DNA from: Bacillus sp. EB01
GTDB lineage: Bacteria; Bacillota; Bacilli; Bacillales; Cytobacillaceae
Length of the DNA: 64,000 bases
Reading direction: 5' to 3'
Assembly (NCBI RefSeq): GCF_000613125.1
Contig: NZ_HG964497.1
Location: 3,727,037-3,791,036 of the forward strand
In this document: positions 8,091 to 16,451 of the stretch, in pieces
Numbering within the stretch: position 1 is the stretch's first letter
How the letters are laid out: each line of letters starts with the position of its first letter
Position numbers and translations under genes: made by a program
Notes under the pieces: model-generated
Seen by the model: the letters and a program-made list of their open reading frames with translations, nothing else
Databases searched by the model: none
What the model was told of the DNA's origin: nothing

Positions 8091-10448
8091 TTATAAACGA
8101 AATGCTATCGTTTTTGCCGTTTCTTCAAAGGATTTTTTTATCTGGCCGTCCAAGTTCACCGTAACTTCACCTTCAATGCCATGGATAACCAATTCGATCT
8201 CATCCCAGACAGGTTTGAAGCTTCCCTCATCGGTAAAAGACACCGAAACAATATTATTCCTCTGCTCAAAGGCAAACCTGCGTTTTATATAGCAGCCTTC
8301 TTCATAACTGAATGTACTGCCATCATCATCGTAAACTTCCAATTCACTAGAAGAACCTTCCTTATAATAAAGATGGATAATAAGCCGCTGATCAGGAAGG
8401 GCTGCGGATAGCTTTGCATCCGTAAGAGCGAGAGCCGTTCCTTTTTTTATAAAAATCGGAAGTGTTTCAATCCCGGCGCTTACAAGATGATGTTTCCCGC
8501 CTTGAACAGGTTGGTCAGTCCAAAAATCCACCCATTCTCCTTCTGGCAGGTACACAGCCCTGCAAACGGCTCCCGGCTGCACGACTGGTGAAATAATGAC
8601 GTTGTTTCCAAGCATAAACTGGTCAGAAATATTCCAGGTTTGCGGGTCGTCCGGATATTCCATCAGCAACGGCCTCATGACAGGTACTCCCGTCGCGCTT
8701 GCCTCCGAAAACAAGGTGTAAAGCTGGGGCATCCACTCATAGCGAAGGCGGATATAGCTCTTAATGATCTCTTCATATTTTTCTCCGAATGACCATGGCT
8801 CCTGCCTGACCGATCCAAGAACAGAATGATTCCTAAAGTAAGGAGTAAAAGCGCCAACCTGCATCCATCGTGTCAGCAGTTCTCCATTTGAATCATGGGC
8901 AAACCCGCCAACATCCGGTCCGGCCAGCGGGACACCAGACAAGCCTAGATTCATGACCATAGGCAGAGACATTTGCAGATGCTCCCAAAAACTGCGGTTA
9001 TCCCCGGTCCAAACCGCGGCATAGCGCTGGATTCCGGCAAAGCCAGCTCTCGTCAGAATGAAGGTGCGCTTCCCCTTAAGCAGGTTTTTCATTCCATTAT
9101 AAGTAGCTTCCGCCATCCTTAATCCATACACATTATGAAGTTCTTTATGTGTTTTTGGAATTCCATCGTTCTTATGGATGACATTCAGGTCCATTGTTTT
9201 CGTCTCATTAAAGACGGCCGGCTCATTCATGTCGTTCCATATGCCTTCGATTCCTTTTTCAGTATAGAAATGATGCAGCTCTCCCCACCAGTCACGAACC
9301 TTTTTATCCGTAAAATCGGGGAATGCGCTTGTTCCTGGCCAAACATCGCCGAAGTAAATGTCACCTTCAATGTATTTGCAGAACTGATCCATCCGTACCC
9401 CTTCAGCATACACCCCATAGTCAGGATCCTTTTTTACCCCTGGGTCAACAATCGGGACAAGCTGGATGCCATCTGCCCGCAAATCATCAGCGAGTTTTTT
9501 CAAGTCTGGGAATCGCTCCTTGTCCGTTGTGAAAACTCTGTACTCATTCATATAATGTATATCCAGATAAATAGCATCAAGCGGAATGCCTTTTTCCTTA
9601 AATAGCTCAACAAGCCTTCTTACTTCCTGCTCGGATTCATAGCTATACCGGGATTGGTGATAGCCAATTGCCCATTTCGGCGGAAGCGGCATCCGCCCAG
9701 TCAATTTCGTATACTGTTCCATGACTTCTTTAGGAGTTGGCCCAGACAGTATATAATAGTCCAGCTGTCCCCCTTCGGCAGCAAATGAATAAGTTTCTCC
9801 ATCGGTACCAAGATCAAACATCGTTCTGAATGTATTATCAAAGTAAACACCAAACGCTTGGCCACCCGTTAAAACCATAAAAAATGGAATAGACTGATAG
9901 AGTGCATTGGTTTCAGGATTGTGTGGCGCAAAAACATCACTATTCCACATAACAAGCTTCTCACCACGCTTGTTGAGGTGGCCAGTTTTTTCGCCAAATC
10001 CATAAAACTGCGCATCTTCATTAAGCCTTTTCACACATTTAACTTCCTTATTATAAGAAGTAAACATTCCCCCTGGCGTTTCCTCGGCAAGCACTACGCC
10101 ATTCGAGTCCTCAACCTTAATCCTCAGCGGCGACTTTTCTATGATAATTTTCAATTCTGGAGTAGATAAGTTAAAACGCTCATCATCCTCGTTGCAGGTC
10201 ACGTTTGTTTCTTTGCCCTGGAAAGTTACGGCCGGACTTGTATCCTCTAACGCTTTATCGGAAAAGTTGGCAATGATTCGTACAATTTGTTCATTATAAA
10301 ATTTAATTTTCACAAACCCATTTTCAGCCTTCAAATCAAGCCCATGCTTCAATACTGTGTGCTCGACTACCTTACCGATATCGATGTTCTTAACAGCTAG
10401 TTCGGCCATTTTCTTACCTGGCTGTATTGCAAAACTTGTATCCAGCAT
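8091..10448 (-). CDS. GH31 alpha-glucosidase
   Basis: This 785-residue cytoplasmic enzyme has no signal peptide. ATG 10448 is chosen over an upstream TTG because GGGAG lies eight bases before it. The order is an N-terminal beta-sandwich (about 1-240), a (beta/alpha)8 barrel (about 250-590) and C-terminal beta domains. The GH31 nucleophile motif WNDMNEP is at about residues 404-410 with nucleophile Asp about 406. The acid/base Asp lies in VWTGDNRSFWEH. GH31 enzymes release glucose from the non-reducing end of maltodextrins. It follows the anchored amylase by 17 bases, so they are translationally linked, and precedes malR. Confidence 0.9.
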   Translation of the reverse strand: MLDTSFAIQPGKKMAELAVKNIDIGKVVEHTVLKHGLDLKAENGFVKIKFYNEQIVRIIANFSDKALEDTSPAVTFQGKETNVTCNEDDERFNLSTPELKIIIEKSPLRIKVEDSNGVVLAEETPGGMFTSYNKEVKCVKRLNEDAQFYGFGEKTGHLNKRGEKLVMWNSDVFAPHNPETNALYQSIPFFMVLTGGQAFGVYFDNTFRTMFDLGTDGETYSFAAEGGQLDYYILSGPTPKEVMEQYTKLTGRMPLPPKWAIGYHQSRYSYESEQEVRRLVELFKEKGIPLDAIYLDIHYMNEYRVFTTDKERFPDLKKLADDLRADGIQLVPIVDPGVKKDPDYGVYAEGVRMDQFCKYIEGDIYFGDVWPGTSAFPDFTDKKVRDWWGELHHFYTEKGIEGIWNDMNEPAVFNETKTMDLNVIHKNDGIPKTHKELHNVYGLRMAEATYNGMKNLLKGKRTFILTRAGFAGIQRYAAVWTGDNRSFWEHLQMSLPMVMNLGLSGVPLAGPDVGGFAHDSNGELLTRWMQVGAFTPYFRNHSVLGSVRQEPWSFGEKYEEIIKSYIRLRYEWMPQLYTLFSEASATGVPVMRPLLMEYPDDPQTWNISDQFMLGNNVIISPVVQPGAVCRAVYLPEGEWVDFWTDQPVQGGKHHLVSAGIETLPIFIKKGTALALTDAKLSAALPDQRLIIHLYYKEGSSSELEVYDDDGSTFSYEEGCYIKRRFAFEQRNNIVSVSFTDEGSFKPVWDEIELVIHGIEGEVTVNLDGQIKKSFEETAKTIAFRL

Positions 10449-10465
10449 TAACACCACTCCCAAAC

Positions 10466-11998
10466 TTAAACATTCTCTTGTTTTTTTCTACTTTTGATAA
10501 AAAGTAATGCCATACCAGTACCTAAAATGGCTGCAAAACCGATTAGATAAGGCGTGCTATTAAAGCTCTCCTCTTCCAATGAATACATTCCAGTTCCTCC
10601 ACTACCAACCGAGATGCTGTATCCATCGCTATCGGAAGAAATAGATTGGTTGTCGAGTAATCCTTGGAGGGATTTGGTTTCACCAAGCTTTTCAATAGGA
10701 ATTTTGACAGTTTGTTCACTGGATGTATTATTGATTGCTATAATAGTTGTTTCGTCATTGTATTGTCTTTTAAAAATTGCCATGCCGTCTTTCTCGTGTA
10801 ACTTTTCCAGGCTTCCTCTTGTAAGTGAAATACGTTCTTTCCTGAGTTCCCCGAGCCTGGTAATATAGTCAATCAGTCCATTTTCAACAGTGAAATCCAT
10901 TTGCCTGCGGTTGTCCGGATCATTCGTCCCATCTAAGGCTATTTCGCTGCCGTAGTAGATGATCGGGATTCCAGGTGCTGTATACATATAGGTAAGCGCC
11001 AGCTTCCATCGGGAAACCGGGTCTTCCTTTGCCAGCAATGCTTCTCGTGTAAAACGGACCATGTCATGATTATCAATGAAAGTTCCCATTAGAAATCGGT
11101 CTTCATACAATACTTTGTTTCTAGCGGCTGTTGAAAAAAGCCAGTCCAGCGTCTGATCCGGTTTGGCAAATGCCTCCCGAAGCTGCTCGTGAAGCGGGAA
11201 ATCAACGAACCCATCAATCCCAGCCTTATCATATTGGGCGATATAATTCGGATCATCCGTCCATACCTCGCCAATTAGATAGAAATCCTCTTTCTGCGCC
11301 TTTACTTCTTTTGAAAACTCTTCCCAGAAGCTGACGGGTACATGGCGGACCGTATCAAGGCGGTAGCCGTCGATCCCAGTTTCGGTAATCCACCATTTGG
11401 CTGCATCAAGCAAGTAGTTTTTAACAGCCGGGTTATCTTGATTAAAATCCGGAAGATCATACAGCCAATTATTCTCAAGCTCCTCCTGGCTTTCCCAATT
11501 AACAATAGGTTTCTTGTCATGGAACCAGTCTGCTTTATCCGGGTCGTTTTGCCATGGATGGCTTGGGCCGACATGGTTGACAACAAAACCAAGAATGATT
11601 TTGATATCACGCTTATGCGCTTCCTCTACCAGCTTCTTAAACTCACTAATCGTTCCGAAATGTTCATCGGTTTTGTAAAAGTCATTAATCCAATAGCCAT
11701 GGTAGCCACCTTCTTCATTATCAAAAACTGGTGTCAGCCAGATGGCTGTGAAACCCATATTCTTTATATAGTCAAGCTTGTCGATTATTCCTTTGAAGTC
11801 ACCGCCATGATAAGCCTTTGGGTCATCAAGATTTGCATTAAAATCATTATTGGCATCACCGTTGCTGAACCTGTCAACCATTAGGAAGTAAATAGTCTCG
11901 TCCTGCCACTGCCTGTCAATCTTTTGGGCAGCTTGAACCGGTAATGCACCAAGGGCAAAACAGATTGCCAGTAGCAGAATTGCTGCACTTTTCCCCAT
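10466..11998 (-). CDS. Membrane-anchored GH13 alpha-amylase (active paralogue)
   Basis: The product is 510 residues from ATG 11998 (MGKSAAILLL), with AGAGGAG upstream. There is a signal peptide (1-23, cleavage near VQAAQ), then a GH13 barrel, then a C-terminal beta domain. A single membrane helix with a positive tail (about 480-510, LIGFAAILGTGMALLFIKSRKK) implies an extracellular enzyme tethered to the membrane. All catalytic residues are present: nucleophile Asp215 in GYRLDTVRH, acid/base Glu244 in GEVW and Asp312 in FIDNHD. NH of region I is in VVNHVGP. It should cut starch or maltodextrins outside the cell for the adjacent importer. Its paralogue at 16452-17990 has lost these residues. 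Confidence 0.9.
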   Translation of the reverse strand: MGKSAAILLLAICFALGALPVQAAQKIDRQWQDETIYFLMVDRFSNGDANNDFNANLDDPKAYHGGDFKGIIDKLDYIKNMGFTAIWLTPVFDNEEGGYHGYWINDFYKTDEHFGTISEFKKLVEEAHKRDIKIILGFVVNHVGPSHPWQNDPDKADWFHDKKPIVNWESQEELENNWLYDLPDFNQDNPAVKNYLLDAAKWWITETGIDGYRLDTVRHVPVSFWEEFSKEVKAQKEDFYLIGEVWTDDPNYIAQYDKAGIDGFVDFPLHEQLREAFAKPDQTLDWLFSTAARNKVLYEDRFLMGTFIDNHDMVRFTREALLAKEDPVSRWKLALTYMYTAPGIPIIYYGSEIALDGTNDPDNRRQMDFTVENGLIDYITRLGELRKERISLTRGSLEKLHEKDGMAIFKRQYNDETTIIAINNTSSEQTVKIPIEKLGETKSLQGLLDNQSISSDSDGYSISVGSGGTGMYSLEEESFNSTPYLIGFAAILGTGMALLFIKSRKKQENV

Positions 11999-12085
11999 AG
12001 TGTTTCTCCTCTTTTTGCGCAACTTGTATGAAGAATGCTTATATGGTTCTGTAAAAATTCCTTGTCATTTAATTCAATCAGCTTT

Positions 12086-12118
12086 AAAAAAGGGAAGGAG
12101 GCTTCCCCCCTTCCCTTT
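12086..12118 (-). terminator. Intercistronic terminator between malG and the amylase gene
   Basis: On the minus strand AAAGGGAAGG and CCTTCCCTTT enclose a 10-base loop followed by T residues. It could reduce read-through from the transporter genes into the amylase and alpha-glucosidase genes. Confidence 0.65.
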
Positions 12119-12157
12119 CCATTAAAGGTGTCTGGCAGCCCAACTCGGCTGGCCTTA

Positions 12158-13000
12158 TTACCCTTTTGTTCCGCCTGCTGTCAGGCCGGATACGAAGAAA
12201 CGCTGGAAGGACAGGAACAATATCGCGATCGGTACCGCAATTAGTACAGCCCCGGCTGCAAATGTTGTAAACTCTGCGCCAAATTGCTTGGCTACCATGT
12301 CGTAAAGCCCAACAGCAAGGGTATATTTTGTTTCAGTCCTAAGCAGGATACTCGCGATGATAAAGTCACCGAATGGGGCAATAAAAGCGAAAAGAGCAAC
12401 AACTGCAATAATTGGAGTTGCCAGCGGCATGACAATCTGGGCGAATATTCTCATATGTCCCGCACCGTCAATTTTCGCTGATTCATCCAGCTCTTTCGGA
12501 ATGGTGTCAAGATAACCCTTCATTAACCACGTATTCATTGGAATCTGTCCACCGGCATATACAAGTACAAGTCCAAGATGTGTATCTAAAAGCCCAGTCA
12601 GCTGTGCCAGGATGAAGATAGCTATCAGCGCTGCAAAATTCGGAATCATCTGCAGGACAAGGAAAGTCATTAAGCTGTTCTTCCTTCCAACAAACCGGTA
12701 GCGGGAGAACGAATAGGCAGTAAAGCTGACAAGGACAACAGTTAGCACCATTGTCATCACACTGACCTTCAATGAATTCCAGTACCAGTGCAAGTAATTG
12801 CTTTGACTAAGATCGAATAGCTCGCGATAGTGGGCCGTGGTTGCGTTTTTAGGGATAATCGATGATCCTGAAAGACTCTGGCCGGGATTGAAGGATGAAC
12901 CGACAATCCAGGCGAGCGGGTACAAAATAATTACAAACATGATTGCAACGACTAAATACGTTAGGGACAAACGGATTATTTTTTGTTTTTTCATATTCAT
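12158..13000 (-). CDS. malG: Maltodextrin ABC transporter permease, MalG type
   Basis: This 280-residue protein has six membrane segments (LTYLVVAIMFVIILYPLAWIV at the N-terminus). It carries the ABC sugar permease EAA loop (ELDESAKIDGAGHMRIFAQIVMP), which contacts the ATPase. The end (RFFVSGLTAGGTKG) is typical of MalG. Its start is two bases after the malF stop, with the ribosome site (AGAGGA) inside malF. No ATPase gene lies in the cluster. In Bacillus a shared ATPase (MsmX) normally energises such importers, so dependence on an unlinked ATPase is inferred. Confidence 0.9.
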   Translation of the reverse strand: MNMKKQKIIRLSLTYLVVAIMFVIILYPLAWIVGSSFNPGQSLSGSSIIPKNATTAHYRELFDLSQSNYLHWYWNSLKVSVMTMVLTVVLVSFTAYSFSRYRFVGRKNSLMTFLVLQMIPNFAALIAIFILAQLTGLLDTHLGLVLVYAGGQIPMNTWLMKGYLDTIPKELDESAKIDGAGHMRIFAQIVMPLATPIIAVVALFAFIAPFGDFIIASILLRTETKYTLAVGLYDMVAKQFGAEFTTFAAGAVLIAVPIAILFLSFQRFFVSGLTAGGTKG

Positions 13001-13002
13001 AG

Positions 13003-14283
13003 CTACATCATATCCTCTTCCTGGAATGACTTCGTTTTCTTAAACTGCCACACGGCTACTGTAATAACGATGAGAGATAACAGAAGTGTAATGGCTGCCG
13101 CTTTTGAATACTGCGCTGATGTCATTGTCAGGCGGTAAATCCAAGAAATCAAAATATCGGTACCACCGGCATTTTGGCCTGTGATTGCAGGGCCTCCGCC
13201 ATTGAACAGATAAATGATATTAAAGTTATTGAAATTAAACGTGTATTGCGTAATCAAAATAGGCGCGGTCGCAAACAATACAAGCGGAAGTGTGATGTTC
13301 CTAAACTTCTGCCAAATGGATGCCCCGTCAACAGTTGCCGCCTCGTACAGTTCGTTCGGGATTGCCTGGAGTACCCCAGTTGTCATTGCAAAGATGAACG
13401 GGAAGCCCAGCCATGTTTGGATCAGAATTAATGCGAGCCTTGTGAAGAATGGCTCAGTCATCCAAGGAACATTTTCAATTCCAAAGAATGCTAGAATATG
13501 AATGTTGATTGTACCGAATGATTCATTGAACATACCCGCGAAAACCAGGATAGAAACGAAAGCAGGTACCGCCCAAGGCAAGATGAACACAGTACGAATG
13601 ATTGCTTTGCCTTTCAAGTCCTTTTGATTAATCAGGATTGCCAGGAAAATTCCCAATGCAACCTGGAAGGTCGTGGCAATGAATGTCCATACAATCGTCC
13701 AGCCAAATACGGAGAAGAATGTCTGTCTCCAAATATCAACTTTGAAAATATCAAAAAAGTTTTTAAATCCTACCCAATCGACTAGCTTTGCAGGAGGCGA
13801 GTGATAAAGGTCATAGTTTGTGAATGCAAGCAGCACGACAAAAATAATCGGGAAAATAACCACGAACACTAACAGCATAAATCCCGGTGACATAATCAGG
13901 TATGGGAAACCATTGTCAATCAGATTTTTGTATTGCTCCCTGATTGTGCTGATCGGTTCATTTTGATCCCGTCTTCTTCCTATTTTATAGGCATCATTCA
14001 GGTTGAAGATATAAAAGGCTAGCCCGAAAACGGTAACAATAATGGCAAGGATGCCATATACCATATAAAAAATCGAATGATGTTCAAATGGAATTTCGCC
14101 GAGAGTGAAAATCCCCCAAAAACCGTAATTCAGTAAATTTCCGAATACAATAAAGAATGACACTGCCAGGATAAGGAAAGCACTTCCCTTAAGGGCCTGT
14201 TTATTGTAAAACTGGCCTAACCCCGGAATAATTGATAATAGTAGTGCGGTTTTGCGGTGCTTGGTTGAATAGGAATCAGACAT
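13003..14283 (-). CDS. malF: Maltodextrin ABC transporter permease, MalF type
   Basis: This 426-residue permease has an extended N-terminus with a small two-helix module (LSIIPGLGQFYNKQALKG, about residues 15-60) before the six-helix ABC core. The EAA loop reads ELYEAATVDGASIWQKFRNI at about 330. The extra N-terminal segments are usual in Bacillus MalF/AmyD-type proteins. The start ATG 14283 follows an AAAGGGGAATAGAGG site. It pairs with MalG to form the channel and receives maltodextrin from the MalE lipoprotein encoded 470 bases upstream. A repeat element and a hairpin separate it from malE. Confidence 0.9.
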   Translation of the reverse strand: MSDSYSTKHRKTALLLSIIPGLGQFYNKQALKGSAFLILAVSFFIVFGNLLNYGFWGIFTLGEIPFEHHSIFYMVYGILAIIVTVFGLAFYIFNLNDAYKIGRRRDQNEPISTIREQYKNLIDNGFPYLIMSPGFMLLVFVVIFPIIFVVLLAFTNYDLYHSPPAKLVDWVGFKNFFDIFKVDIWRQTFFSVFGWTIVWTFIATTFQVALGIFLAILINQKDLKGKAIIRTVFILPWAVPAFVSILVFAGMFNESFGTINIHILAFFGIENVPWMTEPFFTRLALILIQTWLGFPFIFAMTTGVLQAIPNELYEAATVDGASIWQKFRNITLPLVLFATAPILITQYTFNFNNFNIIYLFNGGGPAITGQNAGGTDILISWIYRLTMTSAQYSKAAAITLLLSLIVITVAVWQFKKTKSFQEEDMM

Positions 14284-14308
14284 CCTCTATTCCCCTTTCT
14301 TTTTCTCT

Positions 14309-14491
14309 AGGCTGTGTTAAACAAGGGGGTTGATTTGCGCTCCAGGTGCTTCGCTTTCCGCGGGCGGCCTGGGAGCCTCCTCGGCGCAGGCGCCTGTGGG
14401 GTCTCCCACTGACCTTTTCTCCCGCGGGAGTCTTCGCACCTTACGCTCCAATCAACATTGTTAATATCAACAATCTCCTTTAAAACAGCCT
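14309..14491. repeat. MITE-like Bacillaceae interspersed repeat between malE and malF
   Basis: This 183-base GC-rich element starts AGGCTGTGTTAAACAAGG and ends with TTTAAAACAGCCT, giving imperfect terminal inverted repeats. Internally GTTGATTTGCGCTCC near the left end is inverted as GGAGCG...AATCAAC near the right end. The core (CTTCGCTTTCCGCGGGCGG, CGGCGCAGGCGCC, CCCGCGGGAGTCTTCGC) is one I recognise from many Bacillus intergenic regions. No frame looks coding. CTCT occurs on both flanks and could be a target duplication, though this is weak. The rest of the gap (14492-14700) shows nothing recognisable. Confidence 0.75.
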
Positions 14492-14703
14492 CTCTCTAAA
14501 AACTAACTGCTTACTAGACTTGAATCTTCGTAGTAAAGACTCATGCTCTGCCGAAGTGGCCTTCTGGTGTTTTTTCTGCCGGCTAGGCATCCCGGGGCGT
14601 CCAAACTGTTTTCAAGTTCAGAGGCTTGCTCAGAAAAAGAATTTACTTCTCTTTCTCAACAAGCATCTAAGGAATATTCTGGTATTGCTATTTTCTTAAA
14701 AAG

Positions 14704-14737
14704 ATAGCAGTATCCCCTTGCAAGGGGATACCGCTAT
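14704..14737 (-). terminator. Hairpin between malE and malF (probable partial terminator)
   Basis: ATAGC-x-GTATCCCC and GGGGATAC-x-GCTAT enclose TTGCAA. On the minus strand the stem is followed by CTTTTTAAG. It lies 13 bases past the malE stop, so it should terminate or protect the malE message and give more binding protein than permease. Confidence 0.75.
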
Positions 14738-14750
14738 TCTGCTAAAAACA

Positions 14751-16025
14751 TTACTTAGAGTGATTAGCCTCAATGTTTTTGTTGATTTGGTCAACTGCAG
14801 ACTTCATTGCAGCGTCTGGCTTACTCTTGCCAGTTGCGATTGTTTGAAGTGCGTCAGCCATTGGCTTCCAAACTTCTCCCATTTCCGGAATATTTGGCAT
14901 TGGGATAGCAACTTGTGTTTGAAGGGCAACAGCTTGTGCACCCGGGTCGTTCTTAATTGCTTCATCTTCAACAAGCGCTACGTTTGTTGGAACTTCAGCA
15001 GTTTGTTCAAAACGGTATTTTGCATTTTCATCGTTCGTGATGAACTCAAGGAATTTAGTTGCATACTCTTTGTTTTTGGAGTGTGAAGATACATGCCAGC
15101 CTTTAACACCCATGAAAGTTGTCATAGGAGTGCCATCAGCAAACTTTGGCAGTGGAGCAATACCGATATCGATGCCTGCATCCTTATAAGGGCCGAATGA
15201 CCATGGTCCGCTCATAACCGCATAAGCATTGCCATCCTGGAACAATCCATCCAATGCAGAACCGCCGGACTCACCAACGATACCTGCCGGGAACAGCTTT
15301 TCAGAATACCATTTAGAGATATATTCAGCACCTTTGATTGCGCCTTCGTTAGCAAGGCCTACATCCTTAGGATCAAGCGTGCCGCCATTGTCTTTGAATA
15401 CATAACCGCCGTTGCCGCCGATTACTGCATGTGCAAAGTAGTAGTTATCCCAAGTAGCTAGGAAACCATATTTGCTGCCTTTAGTGTTTGCCTTTGCAAA
15501 TTCATAAAGATCTTCCATTGTCGCAGGAACTTCAGTCATAAGAGCTTTATTGTAAATAAGAACTGGTGTTTCAGCTGATTTTGGCAGTCCATACAGCTTG
15601 CCATCATATGTTTGGGCAGCAATGGATGATTCAGAGAAAGTTCCCTTTACAGCATCACTAACTTCAAGTGGAGCAATGAGGCCTTCAGTAGCTACCTGGC
15701 CGATTTGGTCATGCGGAAGAGTCACGATGTCTGGGCCAGTTCCAGCAGGGCCGTCAAGGCGAAGCTGGTCACGCATTTTAGTTGCCATCTCTACTTCTTT
15801 GAATTCAATCTTAACGCCTTCTTTTGCTTCGAAATCTGCAGCTACCTTTTTAAGCCAGCCGGATTTGTCTTTATCTTCCCAAACAACTAGCTTTTCAGGC
15901 TTTTCAGATGCTTCTTCCTTCTTCTTGCCAGTGTCTGTGCCTCCGGTTGTTTCTTTAGGTCCGCAAGCTGCTAGGGCGCCGAGCACAAGAACGACCATTA
16001 AAAGCATGGATAAAGCTTTTTTCAT
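14751..16025 (-). CDS. malE: Maltodextrin-binding lipoprotein, MalE type
   Basis: This 424-residue solute-binding protein has a lipoprotein signal peptide (MKKALSMLLMVVLVLGALAACG). The lipobox ALAAC puts the lipidated Cys at residue 21, followed by a short Gly/Thr/Lys linker. The mature part follows the family 1 binding-protein pattern (KLVVWEDKDKSGWLKKVAADFE; GPDIVTLPHDQIGQ; AYAVMSGPWSFGPYKDAGID). It is the ligand receptor for MalFG on the outer face of the membrane. Strong ribosome site CAGGAGGGG. It is the first gene of the transporter unit, with a long regulated upstream region. Confidence 0.92.
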   Translation of the reverse strand: MKKALSMLLMVVLVLGALAACGPKETTGGTDTGKKKEEASEKPEKLVVWEDKDKSGWLKKVAADFEAKEGVKIEFKEVEMATKMRDQLRLDGPAGTGPDIVTLPHDQIGQVATEGLIAPLEVSDAVKGTFSESSIAAQTYDGKLYGLPKSAETPVLIYNKALMTEVPATMEDLYEFAKANTKGSKYGFLATWDNYYFAHAVIGGNGGYVFKDNGGTLDPKDVGLANEGAIKGAEYISKWYSEKLFPAGIVGESGGSALDGLFQDGNAYAVMSGPWSFGPYKDAGIDIGIAPLPKFADGTPMTTFMGVKGWHVSSHSKNKEYATKFLEFITNDENAKYRFEQTAEVPTNVALVEDEAIKNDPGAQAVALQTQVAIPMPNIPEMGEVWKPMADALQTIATGKSKPDAAMKSAVDQINKNIEANHSK

Positions 16026-16110
16026 TTGAACCCCTCCTGGAATTTCTTCCTATGTTTTAATAGATTGTCCAACCATTTTCTCAGGGATAGAATTAAAACG
16101 GTTACATTTA

Positions 16111-16126
16111 GTGAAAACGATTGCAC
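16111..16126. promoter_or_regulatory. LacI-family operator or cre-like site upstream of malE
   Basis: GTGAAAACGATTGCAC is a CG-centred imperfect palindrome of the LacI/CcpA type. Its inner 14 bases match the B. subtilis cre consensus at all but one specified position. It lies 86 bases upstream of the malE start. It could be bound by the cluster's own regulator, by CcpA, or by both. Confidence 0.6.
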
Positions 16127-16317
16127 AACTTAATTTTAATTATAGAGCATTTGGACAATTTGACAACTAATTTTTTTAAAAAATGTTAGCTTTTTACTTT
16201 AGTTAGAATACTCATTCTAATTTTGTAATAGTATAAACTCACTACTAACAAGAACTTTTTTGCCAATTCAATATAAATTAAGAGGTTTCCCAGCTCATAA
16301 ATGAATCAAGTATTGTT

Positions 16318-16333
16318 AGGCACGCGATTGCAC
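16318..16333. promoter_or_regulatory. Second LacI-type half-conserved site upstream of malE
   Basis: The right half (CGATTGCACAA) is identical to that of the site at 16111, while the left half is divergent. A third, weaker copy with ACGAAAGCGATG lies at about 16374-16389, beside a TATAAT on the minus strand. Two or three spaced sites suggest cooperative or looping repression of malE. Confidence 0.45.
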
Positions 16334-16408
16334 AAAAGTCTTAAATCTTGAATACAATTTATCTATTATACTAACGAAAGCGATGCTGTATTACTGAGTG
16401 ATATAAAT

Positions 16409-16433
16409 AAAGGGCGACCCTCCTGGATCGCCC
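16409..16433 (-). terminator. Terminator of the second amylase gene
   Basis: GGGCGA and TCGCCC enclose a 10-base loop. On the minus strand the stem is followed by TTTATTTA. It isolates the pseudoamylase gene from malE, so malE must use its own promoter in the 380 bases between. The rest of the gap 16026-16408 is AT-rich with no gene. Confidence 0.75.
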
Positions 16434-16451
16434 CCACCTTGCTGTATTGCC

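Noticed and set aside
14492-14700. tRNA or other structured RNA in the malE-malF gap
   Set aside because: CTCTGCCGAAGTGGCC looks vaguely tRNA-like but no cloverleaf with acceptor and T-arm could be formed by eye.
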